Of a stretch of DNA of 64,000 bases, positions 52,229-61,241 are shown piece by piece. The translations under genes were made by a program, and so were the position numbers. The notes beneath the pieces were generated by a model. It did no database searches. It had not been told where the DNA came from and worked only from the letters and a program-made list of their open reading frames with translations. Numbering within the stretch: the stretch's first letter is position 1; each line of letters starts with the position of its first letter. Source of the DNA: Marinicrinis sediminis (GTDB taxonomy: Bacteria > Bacillota > Bacilli > Paenibacillales > KCTC-33676); assembly GCF_042685085.1 (NCBI RefSeq), contig NZ_JBHUMM010000010.1:248001-312000 (forward strand), written 5' to 3'.

Positions 52229-52233
52229 CAGGT

Positions 52234-52262
52234 ATACAAAAAACCGTCAGGAAACTTCCTGA
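52234..52262 (-). terminator. Terminator of the malR-like gene
   Basis: ACCGTCAGGAA and TTCCTGACGGT form a perfect 11-base stem with a two-base spacer in the loop. The A run at 52234-52239 gives a U tail only on the minus strand, so it ends the regulator transcript; it may also stall the yunC transcript. Confidence 0.8.
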
Positions 52263-52310
52263 CGGTATGATTATGGATGCAGGGTTGCACTTGCCTCGAT
52301 AGGCAGACGC

Positions 52311-53345
52311 TTATGATCTTTCCTGACTATTCATTTTGGCACAGGATTGACGAATGATAAGTCGATGCGGGATGACAATGCGTCGCTGATCATGCTGGTC
52401 TTCCTGAATATTACGCAACAGGGCCTGCGAAGCGGTATAGCCCATCTGATAAATACCGATATCGACACTGCTCAATGGCGGTGTTGTCAGCTCGGAGATG
52501 GAAATGTTGTTAAAGCTGAAAAGACTGATATCGTCTGGTACCTGGTACCCGAGTTCAGTGATGCCTCGAACCACCCCATAGGCAACCAAATCATCTGTGA
52601 TAATCAGCGCGGTCGGGCGATCAGCCAGATTCATAATCATGGACATGGCCCGGTACCCGCTCTCCTGCAGAAATTCCCCTTCTACAATCCAGTGGGATTT
52701 CATCGGGAGGTTGGATTCCTTGAGCGCTTTTTTGTAGCCTTCCAGTCGATCCTGGGAGACAACGAGCTGCGGAGGACCGCTGACAAATCCGATTCGCTCA
52801 TGCCCAAGAGAGATCAAATATTTGGTGACATCATAGGCGGCCTGAACGTTGTCATTGTCCACGGAGAGCACATCGGCATGCTCGTCACTGCGGCCAATTA
52901 AGATGAAAGGGAAATTTTGTTCCCTTAAAAACTTGACGGTAGGGTCATTTTTTTTGGAAGACAATAAAATGACTCCATCCACTCGCCGTCCTTTGACGAA
53001 CCGTGTAATGGCTTCCATTTCCTCGGATTCTGTTGTACCGGATGACATCAGCAGATCATATCCTTGTCGGGTTGCCTGCGTCACGATCCCCCGGATAAAC
53101 TCTGAGAAGAACAGATTCAGAAATAGTTCTTCGGCAGGTCTTGGCAGAATAACGCCGAGTGTATTGCTTTTTTTGGATACGAGGCTTTTGGCGACCATGT
53201 TCGGATGATACCCCATCTCGATCATGATGCGCTTGACTTTGGCAGCTGTTTTTGGACTGATGCGAGGATGGTTGGAGATAACGCGGGAAACTGTGGAGGG
53301 CGAGACCCCGGCGACCTTCGCAACATCCTTAATTGTAACGGGCAT
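52311..53345 (-). CDS. malR: LacI-family transcriptional regulator, MalR type
   Basis: A 344-residue regulator with an N-terminal helix-turn-helix TIKDVAKVAGVSPSTVSRVIS, a hinge, and a sugar-binding periplasmic-protein-like core (LGVILPRPAEE, HERIGFVSGPP, TALIITDDLVAYG). It is divergent from the maltodextrin transporter operon. LacI-type palindromes with an AAACGTTT core lie in the shared intergenic region and at other maltose genes in this window, so it very likely represses them until maltose or maltodextrin is present. The gene symbol follows the MalR proteins of Gram-positive maltodextrin loci. Confidence 0.88.
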   Translation of the reverse strand: MPVTIKDVAKVAGVSPSTVSRVISNHPRISPKTAAKVKRIMIEMGYHPNMVAKSLVSKKSNTLGVILPRPAEELFLNLFFSEFIRGIVTQATRQGYDLLMSSGTTESEEMEAITRFVKGRRVDGVILLSSKKNDPTVKFLREQNFPFILIGRSDEHADVLSVDNDNVQAAYDVTKYLISLGHERIGFVSGPPQLVVSQDRLEGYKKALKESNLPMKSHWIVEGEFLQESGYRAMSMIMNLADRPTALIITDDLVAYGVVRGITELGYQVPDDISLFSFNNISISELTTPPLSSVDIGIYQMGYTASQALLRNIQEDQHDQRRIVIPHRLIIRQSCAKMNSQERS

Positions 53346-53841
53346 AATTCCACCTGCTTTACATGGCTGAGATACGTAAGGGTGCCCCTACATACTCAAG
53401 ATGCGTTTATTTTAGTAATAGCATATATTACATTATTGAGGATGTAAACATAAAACGTTTTCATGAATAAAGATAAAAAAATAAGAAATCAGGAATATAA
53501 GCAAGATAAACAAAAAAAACACCGTGAAAATGACTAAAAACGAATTGTGCAAACGTTTTTATTCTTGGTCAAGTTTTTGTATGATAAAAACAGTCGATAA
53601 AGCGTTTTCTTTCTGTCAACCAATACTGAAATTGGAATTTAGGGAATAGCGTGAAATGGACTTGTACAAACGATTGCGCAGCGGCGCAGGTTCATCGGGC
53701 ACTACAGAGCTTATAGAATGACCCCATGGTTGTATAAGGAAGTCCATTATCGCAAATAATCTAGATAGCATTTTCAGTCTGGTGAATTACAGGAAGGAAA
53801 GGCAAAAGACAAAAAATATAAGTAAAGGTGGGTCTTGTCTT
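53346..53841. promoter_or_regulatory. Divergent control region of malR and the maltodextrin operon
   Basis: A 496-base, AT-rich region without a gene. It contains three LacI-type operator candidates, TAAAACGTTTTCAT (53451-53464), TGCAAACGTTTTTA (53548-53561) and TACAAACGATTGCG (53665-53678). The first also resembles a CcpA cre site. A TATGAT hexamer lies at 53580-53585 without a convincing minus-35 box. Multiple operators spaced by about 100-120 bases could allow looping. Confidence 0.65.
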
Positions 53842-55173
53842 ATGAAGATGAGAAGTCTGCTCGTTCTGGTCTTGGCATTAGCACTTGTATTTGTTGCAGC
53901 TTGTGGGGGCAACAACGGAAATGGCAACAGCGCGAACAACGGAAATGCACCAACAAACGACGCACAGAATAACAATACTGGCGGAGCTGAAAACAATGGC
54001 GGTGCAGTTGTGGATGATCTTCAACCTGAAGAAGGCGCAAAGCTTCTGATTTGGGACAGCGGTGAAGAGAAAGCATTTGTTGAAGAAATGGCCGCACAAT
54101 TTGAAGCCGAGTATGGCGTTCCAGTTGAGTTTGCAGAGCAAGGTGCTGACAAATCCATGGGACAAATGATTACAGATGGACCTGCAGGTGTAGGTGCTGA
54201 CGTATTCACAGCTGTTCATGACAGAACTGGTTCCGGTGTTACTTCCGGTGTTATTCTTCCAATCGATGATGCTACAGCAGAAATCGTGAAGAGTGAAGCA
54301 CAGGAACTGGCAGTCGGTGCGGTAACCATCGATGGTCAAATGTACGGAATTCCAAGAGCAGTAGAAACAACAGCTGTATTCTACAACAAGTCTCTTGTAC
54401 CTAACGGTGAATTCCCGGAAGATTTCAATGCAATCAAAGCATTTGCAAAAGATTTCAACAACAAGGCTGATAACAAATATGCGTACATGTGGGAAATCCA
54501 CAACGGATACTGGAGCTTCGGATTCTTCGGTGGATATGGCGCTTATGTATTCGGTAACAACGGTGAAGACGAAACAGATCTGGGTCTGAACAGTGAGAGC
54601 GCAGTTGCAGCAGCAACTTTCTTCCAGTCCCTGACTGAAATTCTTCCTCTTCAATCTACAGACGTAACGGCTGATATCAAAACCAGCTTGTTCAACGAAG
54701 GCAAACTGGCTATGAACGTAAGCGGTCCTTGGCAGACACAAGAATTCAAGAAATCTCTGGGCGACAACCTGGGCGTTCATATGTATCCAAAAATGGACAA
54801 TGGCGAGATCCTGAAGCCATTCTCCGGTGTAAAAGCATTGTACATCAATGCCAACACCGCTTATCCGGATGCGGCTACATTGCTTGCACGCTACATGTCT
54901 AGCAAGGAAGCACAGGAAAAAGCATTCCAAATGTTCGGTAACATCCCTGCAAACAAAGAGCTTGGAGAAAGTGAACTTGTTCAAAACGATCCGTTTGCTT
55001 CCGTGTTCCTGGAGCAGTTCAAAAACTCCACACCAATGCCTAAAATCGACGCAATGGCTCAATACTGGGCACCAATCGAAGCTGCACTGGCTTCTATCTG
55101 GAATGACGGTACTGATCCGAAAGCGGCAATGGATAACATGGTAGATCAAATGAGATCCGCCATCAACCAGTAA
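53842..55173 (+). CDS. Maltodextrin-binding lipoprotein
   Basis: A 443-residue family 1 solute-binding protein. The signal ends in VAAC (Cys21), followed by an Asn/Gly-rich linker. The MalE-like fold shows LLIWDSGEEKAFVEEMA, GADVFTAVHDR, MYGIPRAVETTAVFYNK, AMNVSGPWQ and PFSGVKALYIN. With the next two genes it forms a MdxEFG/MalEFG importer in which the ATPase is supplied from elsewhere. The ATG at 53842 follows AAAGGTGGG; the frame before it has no signal character. Confidence 0.92.
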   Translation: MKMRSLLVLVLALALVFVAACGGNNGNGNSANNGNAPTNDAQNNNTGGAENNGGAVVDDLQPEEGAKLLIWDSGEEKAFVEEMAAQFEAEYGVPVEFAEQGADKSMGQMITDGPAGVGADVFTAVHDRTGSGVTSGVILPIDDATAEIVKSEAQELAVGAVTIDGQMYGIPRAVETTAVFYNKSLVPNGEFPEDFNAIKAFAKDFNNKADNKYAYMWEIHNGYWSFGFFGGYGAYVFGNNGEDETDLGLNSESAVAAATFFQSLTEILPLQSTDVTADIKTSLFNEGKLAMNVSGPWQTQEFKKSLGDNLGVHMYPKMDNGEILKPFSGVKALYINANTAYPDAATLLARYMSSKEAQEKAFQMFGNIPANKELGESELVQNDPFASVFLEQFKNSTPMPKIDAMAQYWAPIEAALASIWNDGTDPKAAMDNMVDQMRSAINQ

Positions 55174-55205
55174 TAGACAGAGTAGAGACAGACATCTAGA
55201 ATATT

Positions 55206-55234
55206 TCACCCGTCGTCCGCAGGTCGGCGGGTGA
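55206..55234 (+). other. Hairpin between the binding-protein and permease genes
   Basis: TCACCCG and CGGGTGA pair across 15 bases, without a long T run. Such intercistronic hairpins after binding-protein genes commonly protect the upstream mRNA or cause partial termination, giving more binding protein than permease. That role is inferred. Confidence 0.6.
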
Positions 55235-55267
55235 TTTATGAATTTGAGAGAGGGGCTGGTGAGAAAA

Positions 55268-56581
55268 ATGGGCAATCATACGAGAACAGCCACCATACTA
55301 TCCGCCGTTTTCATGGGATTAGGTCAGCTATATAACCGTCAAATTGGGAAAGCACTCATATTCCTGACTGCGGAAATCGTGGGAATATATTTACTCGTGA
55401 CGCGATTGTTTTCAGATCTTCAAGGTCTTATTACACTCGGAACGACTGGACAAGGCTTTGAAAAAGTGAATGGACGATTTGTCAAAACAGATGGGGATCA
55501 TTCTGTATTCCTCATGATTTTTGGTTTGATTGCATTATTGGTCATCATTTTGCTTGTATTGGCGTACATCTTCAACATCTATGATGCACGCAATACAGGA
55601 AAAATGAGGGACAAGGGGTACCCTTCCCGCAACTTCCTTCAATCCATCAAACACAGTTTTACACATAACTTTCCATATGTTTTGCTGTTTTTACCGGCAA
55701 TCGGGGTATTGTTCTTCACCATCATGCCGATTATTTTTATGATTCTGATGGCGTTTACGAACTATTCAGCACCCGATCACATTCCACCAAAAGGATTGGT
55801 CGACTGGGTAGGTTTTGACACGTTCAAGGATTTGCTCACTCTGAAACAGTGGAGCAAAACATTCTTTGGCGTATTAACTTGGACATTAATTTGGGCTGTA
55901 CTCGCGACGGTTACAACCTATTTTGGTGGTATCCTTGTCGCTATGCTCATTCAGCAGCCCGGAATCAGATACAAGACTTTGTGGCGTACCATTTACATTA
56001 TCCCATATGCGATTCCACAATTTATTTCCCTGTTGATCTTCCGCAACATGCTGAACTATCAATTTGGTCCAATCAATCAGTATTTGAGATGGTTTGGACT
56101 GGACGGCATCCAGTGGCTGAATGATCCGACCTGGGCCAAAGCAACGGTTATTTTCGTCAACATGTGGATCGGGATTCCGGTCTCCATGATTCTGGTTATC
56201 GGATTGCTCGGAAATATTCCGAAGGATCTGTACGAGGCTGCCGATGTAGATGGTGCATCCAGCTTCCAAAAATTCAAAAACATCACCATGCCTTATATTT
56301 TGTTCGCAACGGCGCCGATTTTGATCATGCAGTTCTCTGGAAATATCAATAACTTTAACGTGATCTACCTCTTAACGAACGGAGATCCGAAGACCGGAGA
56401 CTACTATCTGGCCGGTACGACAGACCTGTTGGTTACCTGGTTGTATAAGCTGGCACTGGATAATCAGAAGTACAGCTTCGCATCCGCGATTGGTATTTTG
56501 ATCTTTATCATTATCGCCTCTCTGTCCATCTACAACTTCCGACAGACCAAGTCATTTAAAGAGGAGGATATGGTTCAATGA
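55268..56581 (+). CDS. Maltodextrin ABC transporter permease (MdxF/MalF type)
   Basis: A 437-residue permease, longer than most CUT1 permeases because of an N-terminal extension with extra membrane helices (ILSAVFMGLGQLYNRQIGKAL), as in MalF and MdxF. The EAA loop is YEAADVDGASSFQKFKNITMP. The ATG at 55268 is the most plausible start with GGTGAG upstream; a frame from 55238 begins within the preceding hairpin region. Confidence 0.9.
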   Translation: MGNHTRTATILSAVFMGLGQLYNRQIGKALIFLTAEIVGIYLLVTRLFSDLQGLITLGTTGQGFEKVNGRFVKTDGDHSVFLMIFGLIALLVIILLVLAYIFNIYDARNTGKMRDKGYPSRNFLQSIKHSFTHNFPYVLLFLPAIGVLFFTIMPIIFMILMAFTNYSAPDHIPPKGLVDWVGFDTFKDLLTLKQWSKTFFGVLTWTLIWAVLATVTTYFGGILVAMLIQQPGIRYKTLWRTIYIIPYAIPQFISLLIFRNMLNYQFGPINQYLRWFGLDGIQWLNDPTWAKATVIFVNMWIGIPVSMILVIGLLGNIPKDLYEAADVDGASSFQKFKNITMPYILFATAPILIMQFSGNINNFNVIYLLTNGDPKTGDYYLAGTTDLLVTWLYKLALDNQKYSFASAIGILIFIIIASLSIYNFRQTKSFKEEDMVQ

Positions 56582-57417
56582 AAAAATCACCGATCAAGCT
56601 GGCGATCAGCTATATCCTGCTTATTCTCATTGCGGTTGCTGTTATTTATCCGACACTATGGATTGTCATGTCTTCACTCAAGACTGGGAATTCCCTGTTT
56701 ATGGATTCCATCGTACCGAATGAAGTGACGACAGAGCATTATGCGAGTTTGTTTGAGGAAAGTGAAACCAGACAGCTTCCTTATACACAATGGTATTTGA
56801 ACACCCTTAAAATCGCGATTTCCAGCATGATTTTAGGGACACTCATTCAGATATTGACGGCCTATGCGATTTCGCGTTTCCGTTTCACAGGCAGAAAGAC
56901 CATTATGACGACGGTACTTGTACTCGGGATGTTCCCTGGTTTCATGAGTATGATCGCGATCTTCATTTTGCTCCTGCAGATGAATTTGCTGGATACGCAT
57001 CTGGCGCTCATCATCGTATACGCGGCCGGGGCTGCCCTCGGGATGTTCGTGGCCAAAGGGTTCTTCGATACCTTACCGAAAAGCCTGGAGGAAGCAGCCA
57101 GAATCGATGGAGCGAGTCATTTCGTTACATTCTGGCGGGTTATGCTTCCGCTGTCCAAACCGATTATCGTCTATGTATCCCTGACAACCTTTATGGGAGC
57201 ATGGGTAGACTTTATCTTCGCACGACTGATTCTTCGTACACGTGATAAATGGACGCTGGCGGTTGGCTTGTATGAAATGGTCAACTCCTACGCAAGTACA
57301 GAATTCACCACGTTCGCAGCGGGTGCGGTACTGGCAGCGATTCCGGTAACACTATTATTTATGTTCCTGCAACGTCTACTTGTTGAAGGTTTGACCGCAG
57401 GAGCTCAAAAAGGGTGA
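56578..57417 (+). CDS. Maltodextrin ABC transporter permease (MdxG/MalG type)
   Basis: A 279-residue permease with six helices and EAA loop LEEAARIDGASHFVTFWRVMLP. Its ATG overlaps the stop of the MalF-type gene by four bases, so translation is coupled. It completes the membrane part of the maltodextrin importer. Confidence 0.92.
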   Translation: MKKSPIKLAISYILLILIAVAVIYPTLWIVMSSLKTGNSLFMDSIVPNEVTTEHYASLFEESETRQLPYTQWYLNTLKIAISSMILGTLIQILTAYAISRFRFTGRKTIMTTVLVLGMFPGFMSMIAIFILLLQMNLLDTHLALIIVYAAGAALGMFVAKGFFDTLPKSLEEAARIDGASHFVTFWRVMLPLSKPIIVYVSLTTFMGAWVDFIFARLILRTRDKWTLAVGLYEMVNSYASTEFTTFAAGAVLAAIPVTLLFMFLQRLLVEGLTAGAQKG

Positions 57418-57427
57418 TAAAAGAGAA

Positions 57428-59116
57428 ATGAAACGATCTACAACTTCTATGAGGAGCCTGAAAAGGCTCCTGTTTTTTACCATGCTGACTTTGATATTGG
57501 TCCTGGGTGCTTGTTCTAACAATGATAATGCGAAGAATGAATCGTCATCCAAAACAGAAAATGAAGCAGTCCATGAGAATGAAAAAGCTGACAATGGCGG
57601 GAATGACGCCGTTACAGTGGAAGTGGACGAACAACCTGGTACAGTCTACTATGAAATTTTCGTTCGATCCTTTTACGATTCGGATGGTGATGGCATCGGG
57701 GATTTGCAAGGCATTATTCAGAAACTCGATTATTTGAACGATGGAAATCCGGATACCGATTCTGACCTGGGAATCGGAGGAATTTGGTTGATGCCGATTA
57801 ACCCTTCACCAAGCTATCATGGATATGATGTGACCGATTACTATGACATTAACCCGCAATACGGAACGAAAGAAGACTTCAAGGAATTGCTGGATGAGGC
57901 ACACAAACGAGGAATTAAAATCATTATGGACCTTGTCGTGAATCATTCCAGCAGTGAGCATCCATGGTTTATAGAAGCCAATCAAAATGTCGACAGTACG
58001 TATCGGGACTGGTACGTATGGGGAGATGATAGCGAGACCGGCTTCAGTGCAACGGGTGGACCTGCCTGGCATCGTGGAACGGAAGGGAAATATCTCGGAA
58101 CCTTCTGGAGTGGTATGCCGGATCTAAATTTCGACAATGAAGAAGTACGCAAGGAAATGATTCAAATCGGGAAGCATTGGCTGGAATTTGGCGTAGATGG
58201 TTTCCGTATTGATGCAGCCAAGCATATTTATGAAGATTTGCAGTCTCATGTGAATGATGAGAGTATAGTGGAAAAGAATATCGCTTGGTGGAAGGAATTT
58301 CAGGCTGGCATGAAGGAAGCAAAACCAGATGTATATTTGCTCGGGGAAATCTATGATAGCGCGGCAGTAAAATCGGTTCCCTATGCGGCGGCTTTTGACT
58401 CCACGTTCCATTTCGGACTTGCAGAGAAAATGTTAACGATGGCAGAAAAGGAATCTGCACAGAGTCTGACGACTATGCTGGAGAAAATCTACAAGTTGTT
58501 TAATGATACATCAAACGGGCAGTTTATTGATGCCCCGTTTTTGACTAATCATGATCAGAATCGCACGATGAGTGTACTGCGTAACGATGTCAACCATGCC
58601 AAAACGGCAGCATCCCTGCTGCTGACGATGCCGGGTAATCCGTTTATTTACTACGGAGAGGAAATTGGCATGCTGGGTATGAAACCAGATGAGCAAATTC
58701 GTGAACCGATGATCTGGTACACCGATGGCGCGATAGAGACAGGTCAGACGACCTGGGAGAGATGGATTTCCAATCGCGATGACCTTCCATCCGTGGAAGA
58801 GCAATCCGCAGATCCGGCATCCCTGTTGTCCCATTACCGCAATCTGATTCATGTGCGCAATGCTTCTGCCGCTCTCAGCGATGGGATGATCGGCTCACTG
58901 GGTGTAGAGACAGAATCGGATGCGATCGTATCGTATGCCCGCCTTACCAATGAAGAGCAAGCAGGGGTTTTGATTAACCTGGGCCCAGAGCCTGTACAGG
59001 TAACGCTGGATGCTGACGAGTCTTATGAGGAAGTGCTCTACGCTTCTGATGAAGCGGCTTCGATAGATGAGGGTTCGATAACTGTACCGGCTTACGGTAT
59101 TGTGATTCTGAAATAA
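57428..59116 (+). CDS. Lipoprotein alpha-amylase (GH13)
   Basis: A 562-residue lipoprotein with lipobox LGAC (Cys29) and an acidic linker (30-68). The GH13 barrel has region I DLVVNHSS (169-175), region II GVDGFRIDAAKH with nucleophile Asp262, region III LLGEIYDS with Glu307, and region IV TNHDQNRT with Asp376. The early sequence EIFVRSFYDSDGDGIGDLQGI is typical of subfamily 36-like amylases. It trims starch or maltodextrin at the cell surface for the importer encoded just upstream. A terminator-like hairpin lies within the signal-peptide codons. A downstream Met at 57482 would leave a signal without positive charges and has no ribosome site. Confidence 0.92.
   Translation: MKRSTTSMRSLKRLLFFTMLTLILVLGACSNNDNAKNESSSKTENEAVHENEKADNGGNDAVTVEVDEQPGTVYYEIFVRSFYDSDGDGIGDLQGIIQKLDYLNDGNPDTDSDLGIGGIWLMPINPSPSYHGYDVTDYYDINPQYGTKEDFKELLDEAHKRGIKIIMDLVVNHSSSEHPWFIEANQNVDSTYRDWYVWGDDSETGFSATGGPAWHRGTEGKYLGTFWSGMPDLNFDNEEVRKEMIQIGKHWLEFGVDGFRIDAAKHIYEDLQSHVNDESIVEKNIAWWKEFQAGMKEAKPDVYLLGEIYDSAAVKSVPYAAAFDSTFHFGLAEKMLTMAEKESAQSLTTMLEKIYKLFNDTSNGQFIDAPFLTNHDQNRTMSVLRNDVNHAKTAASLLLTMPGNPFIYYGEEIGMLGMKPDEQIREPMIWYTDGAIETGQTTWERWISNRDDLPSVEEQSADPASLLSHYRNLIHVRNASAALSDGMIGSLGVETESDAIVSYARLTNEEQAGVLINLGPEPVQVTLDADESYEEVLYASDEAASIDEGSITVPAYGIVILK
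57452..57478 (+). terminator. Intrinsic terminator-like hairpin inside the amylase signal-peptide codons
   Basis: AGGAGCC (57452-57458) pairs perfectly with GGCTCCT (57465-57471) over a TGAAAA loop, followed by G and six T. It starts 24 bases after the amylase start codon. Ribosomes entering the gene would mask it, so it could act as a translation-sensitive attenuator between importer and amylase. Confidence 0.7.
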
Positions 59117-59147
59117 GGAAACATGAGCCAGACAATGGCTGAAATGC

Positions 59148-59191
59148 AAAATCCCCGATCCGGCGATAGAAGCGGAATCGGGGATTTTTTT
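59148..59191 (+). terminator. Terminator between amylase and neopullulanase genes
   Basis: AAATCCCCGAT and ATCGGGGATTT arms, extended by CCG/CGG, with a T run of seven. The A-rich start may also serve the convergent minus-strand gene. Confidence 0.88.
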
Positions 59192-59200
59192 GTTGATGAT

Positions 59201-61000
59201 CTAATTGCAGGCTGCGTTGGCAAAAGGAGCGGATCCTTCTGGAACTTCCGTGGACTTCAGCTGTTTCTTCAAAATAACAAAATCATAAGGCTGGAGCGAG
59301 ACGCTGTACAGACCCTGTTCATGTGTAAACGGATCGCCTGCCCATACATCTTCATATCTGCCTTGATCCAGCGGGAAGGAAATCGTTTGTGCCTTATCTT
59401 CATTGTTCACCGCAATGATAAAGCTGTGATGCTCGTCTCGGCGCTCATACACGAGACGCTTGTCCTCCGCTTCGGCTTGCAAGAAGGTCAGTGAACCTGT
59501 CCGGAATGCCGGATACATGCGGCGCAGAGCAATCAGATTGCGATAAAAGTCAAAAAGATCGAGATCCTGGTCTTTTTCTTCCCAAACCATACATTTACGG
59601 CATCCTGGGTCGTTTTCTCCGGTCAAACCAAACTCGTCTCCGTAATAAATACAAGGCGCTCCGGTATAGGTTAACTGGAAGAGCGCAGCGAGCTTCATTT
59701 TACGCTTGTCCTCCTGACACATATGGAGCAGACGTGGTGTATCGTGACTGTCCAGCAGGTTGAACATCACTTCGGAAATATGCTGCGGGTAGAAGGCTTG
59801 CAGGGAATAAATAGCTTCTGCGAATTGCTTGCTGTCCACCGCGTCCTTGGCAAAGAAATCAAGTACAGAATTGGTGAAGAGATAGTTCATGACTGCATCG
59901 AATTGATCCCCTTGCAGCCACATCATCGAATCATGCCAGATTTCTCCCAGAATGTACACATCCGGGTTGATTTCCTTAACAGCCTGACGGAACTCTCTCC
60001 AGAATTGATGATCGACTTCATTCGCGACATCAAGACGCCAGGAATCAATGCCCACTTCTTCAATCCAGTAACGGGCTACGTTGAGCAGATATTCTTTCAC
60101 TTCAGGATTTTCTGTGTTGAACTTTGGCATGTTGCGTTCAAAGGAAAACGTATCATAGGTCGGGATATCGTCCACGACGTCGATTGGAAATTCACGAATG
60201 ATGAACCAGTCGGCATATTTGGAGTCCGGACCGTGCTTGATGACATCCTGGAAAGGCTCGAACAATCGGCCGGAATGATTAAATACGGCATCAAGCATGA
60301 CTTTCATATCGCGCTGGTGGCATTCACGCACCAATTCCTTCAGTTTTTCCTCATCTCCGAATTGCGGATCAATCTTCATGTAATCAATCGTGTCGTATTT
60401 GTGATTGGTCGGAGACTCAAACAGCGGGGTGAAATAAATACAGGTGACCCCGAGTTTTTGTAAATGATCCAGATGATCAATGACACCTTGAATATCACCG
60501 CCAAAATAATTGTAAGGCGTCGGGGTTCCGCCCCATTCTTCTACATGCTCAGGATCAAGAGACGGATCACCGTTCGCAAATCTTTCCGGGAAGATTTGAT
60601 AGAACACGGCCTCTTTTACCCAGGCTGGCGGTTCATGTATATCCGGCTTGTTCATGTACGGAAAGTTGAAGTAGGTTGGAATGTCGTCCGAGATTTCATC
60701 AGAAAATCCTTTCTCATCGAACCAGACCTGCTCGTTGTCTCCATGGATCAAGAAACCATACGTAAATCGTCGGAACGGCGGCTTCACAGACGCTTCCCAG
60801 TAATCGAAGAGTCGATCACTTGCAAAAACGGTCATTTCCGTTTCATATTTGTATGTGTCAAAACGATATTTGTCTCCCCATACCAAGGTGACTTTGCTGA
60901 TGTCATTGCGCTTCGTCCGGATGCGAACGTGCAGGGTTTCCTGATCGTAAGCGTAGCACCAGTTTTGCTTGGGACGATGATAGATGGCTTCCAATAGCAT
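59201..61000 (-). CDS. Neopullulanase/cyclomaltodextrinase-like alpha-glycosidase (GH13)
   Basis: A 599-residue cytoplasmic GH13 protein. The N-terminal CBM34-like domain (about 1-120) mediates dimerisation in GH13_20 enzymes. The barrel has DAVFNHSG (237-244), WRLDVANEVDH with nucleophile Asp324, LGEIWHD with Glu353, and LLDSHDTPR with Asp420. It would hydrolyse imported maltodextrins or cyclodextrins to maltose, which the GH65 enzyme can phosphorolyse. AAGGAGG lies before the ATG. It is convergent with the amylase gene and has its own promoter and leader. Confidence 0.92.
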   Translation of the reverse strand: MLLEAIYHRPKQNWCYAYDQETLHVRIRTKRNDISKVTLVWGDKYRFDTYKYETEMTVFASDRLFDYWEASVKPPFRRFTYGFLIHGDNEQVWFDEKGFSDEISDDIPTYFNFPYMNKPDIHEPPAWVKEAVFYQIFPERFANGDPSLDPEHVEEWGGTPTPYNYFGGDIQGVIDHLDHLQKLGVTCIYFTPLFESPTNHKYDTIDYMKIDPQFGDEEKLKELVRECHQRDMKVMLDAVFNHSGRLFEPFQDVIKHGPDSKYADWFIIREFPIDVVDDIPTYDTFSFERNMPKFNTENPEVKEYLLNVARYWIEEVGIDSWRLDVANEVDHQFWREFRQAVKEINPDVYILGEIWHDSMMWLQGDQFDAVMNYLFTNSVLDFFAKDAVDSKQFAEAIYSLQAFYPQHISEVMFNLLDSHDTPRLLHMCQEDKRKMKLAALFQLTYTGAPCIYYGDEFGLTGENDPGCRKCMVWEEKDQDLDLFDFYRNLIALRRMYPAFRTGSLTFLQAEAEDKRLVYERRDEHHSFIIAVNNEDKAQTISFPLDQGRYEDVWAGDPFTHEQGLYSVSLQPYDFVILKKQLKSTEVPEGSAPFANAACN

Positions 61001-61085
61001 TTTTATTCCTCCTTATGCTGCCTTCACCGATATTGTTGCCCATCCGATAAGAAAAGATAAAAATCGCATCGAAGTCAACGTACAC

Positions 61086-61150
61086 AAAAAAAGCAACCTC
61101 GTACATTCGATTCCCAGCCTGAGGGCTCGAATGAATGAGCGAGGTTGCTT
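61086..61150 (-). terminator. Terminator/attenuator hairpin in the neopullulanase leader
   Basis: On the minus strand AAGCAACCTCG pairs with CGAGGTTGCTT, with an inner perfect stem CATTCGA/TCGAATG, followed by a run of T. It lies downstream of the promoter at 61194-61222 and before the gene, and also serves as the end of the mtnKA transcript. Confidence 0.75.
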
Positions 61151-61193
61151 CCTGATTATAAGCGTAAGGTAGCATTGCCTTTTTGTTAAACCT

Positions 61194-61222
61194 ATTATAC
61201 CAACAATTTGTCGTCCAATCAA
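61194..61222 (-). promoter_or_regulatory. Sigma-A-type promoter upstream of the neopullulanase gene
   Basis: On the minus strand TTGATT (61217-61222) and TATAAT (61194-61199) are 17 bases apart. It lies just after the mtnA stop codon. Confidence 0.65.
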
Positions 61223-61228
61223 TGGGTA

Positions 61229-61241
61229 TGAAACGTTTTAC
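61229..61241. promoter_or_regulatory. LacI-type operator candidate before the neopullulanase promoter
   Basis: TGAAACGTTTTAC carries the AAACGTTT core seen at the other maltose genes. It overlaps the last codon of mtnA and sits just upstream of the minus-35 box. Confidence 0.5.

Noticed and set aside
53878..55275. A 465-codon open frame antisense to the maltodextrin-binding protein gene
   Set aside because: Cys- and His-rich nonsense-like translation opposite a clear lipoprotein gene, so it is a shadow frame.
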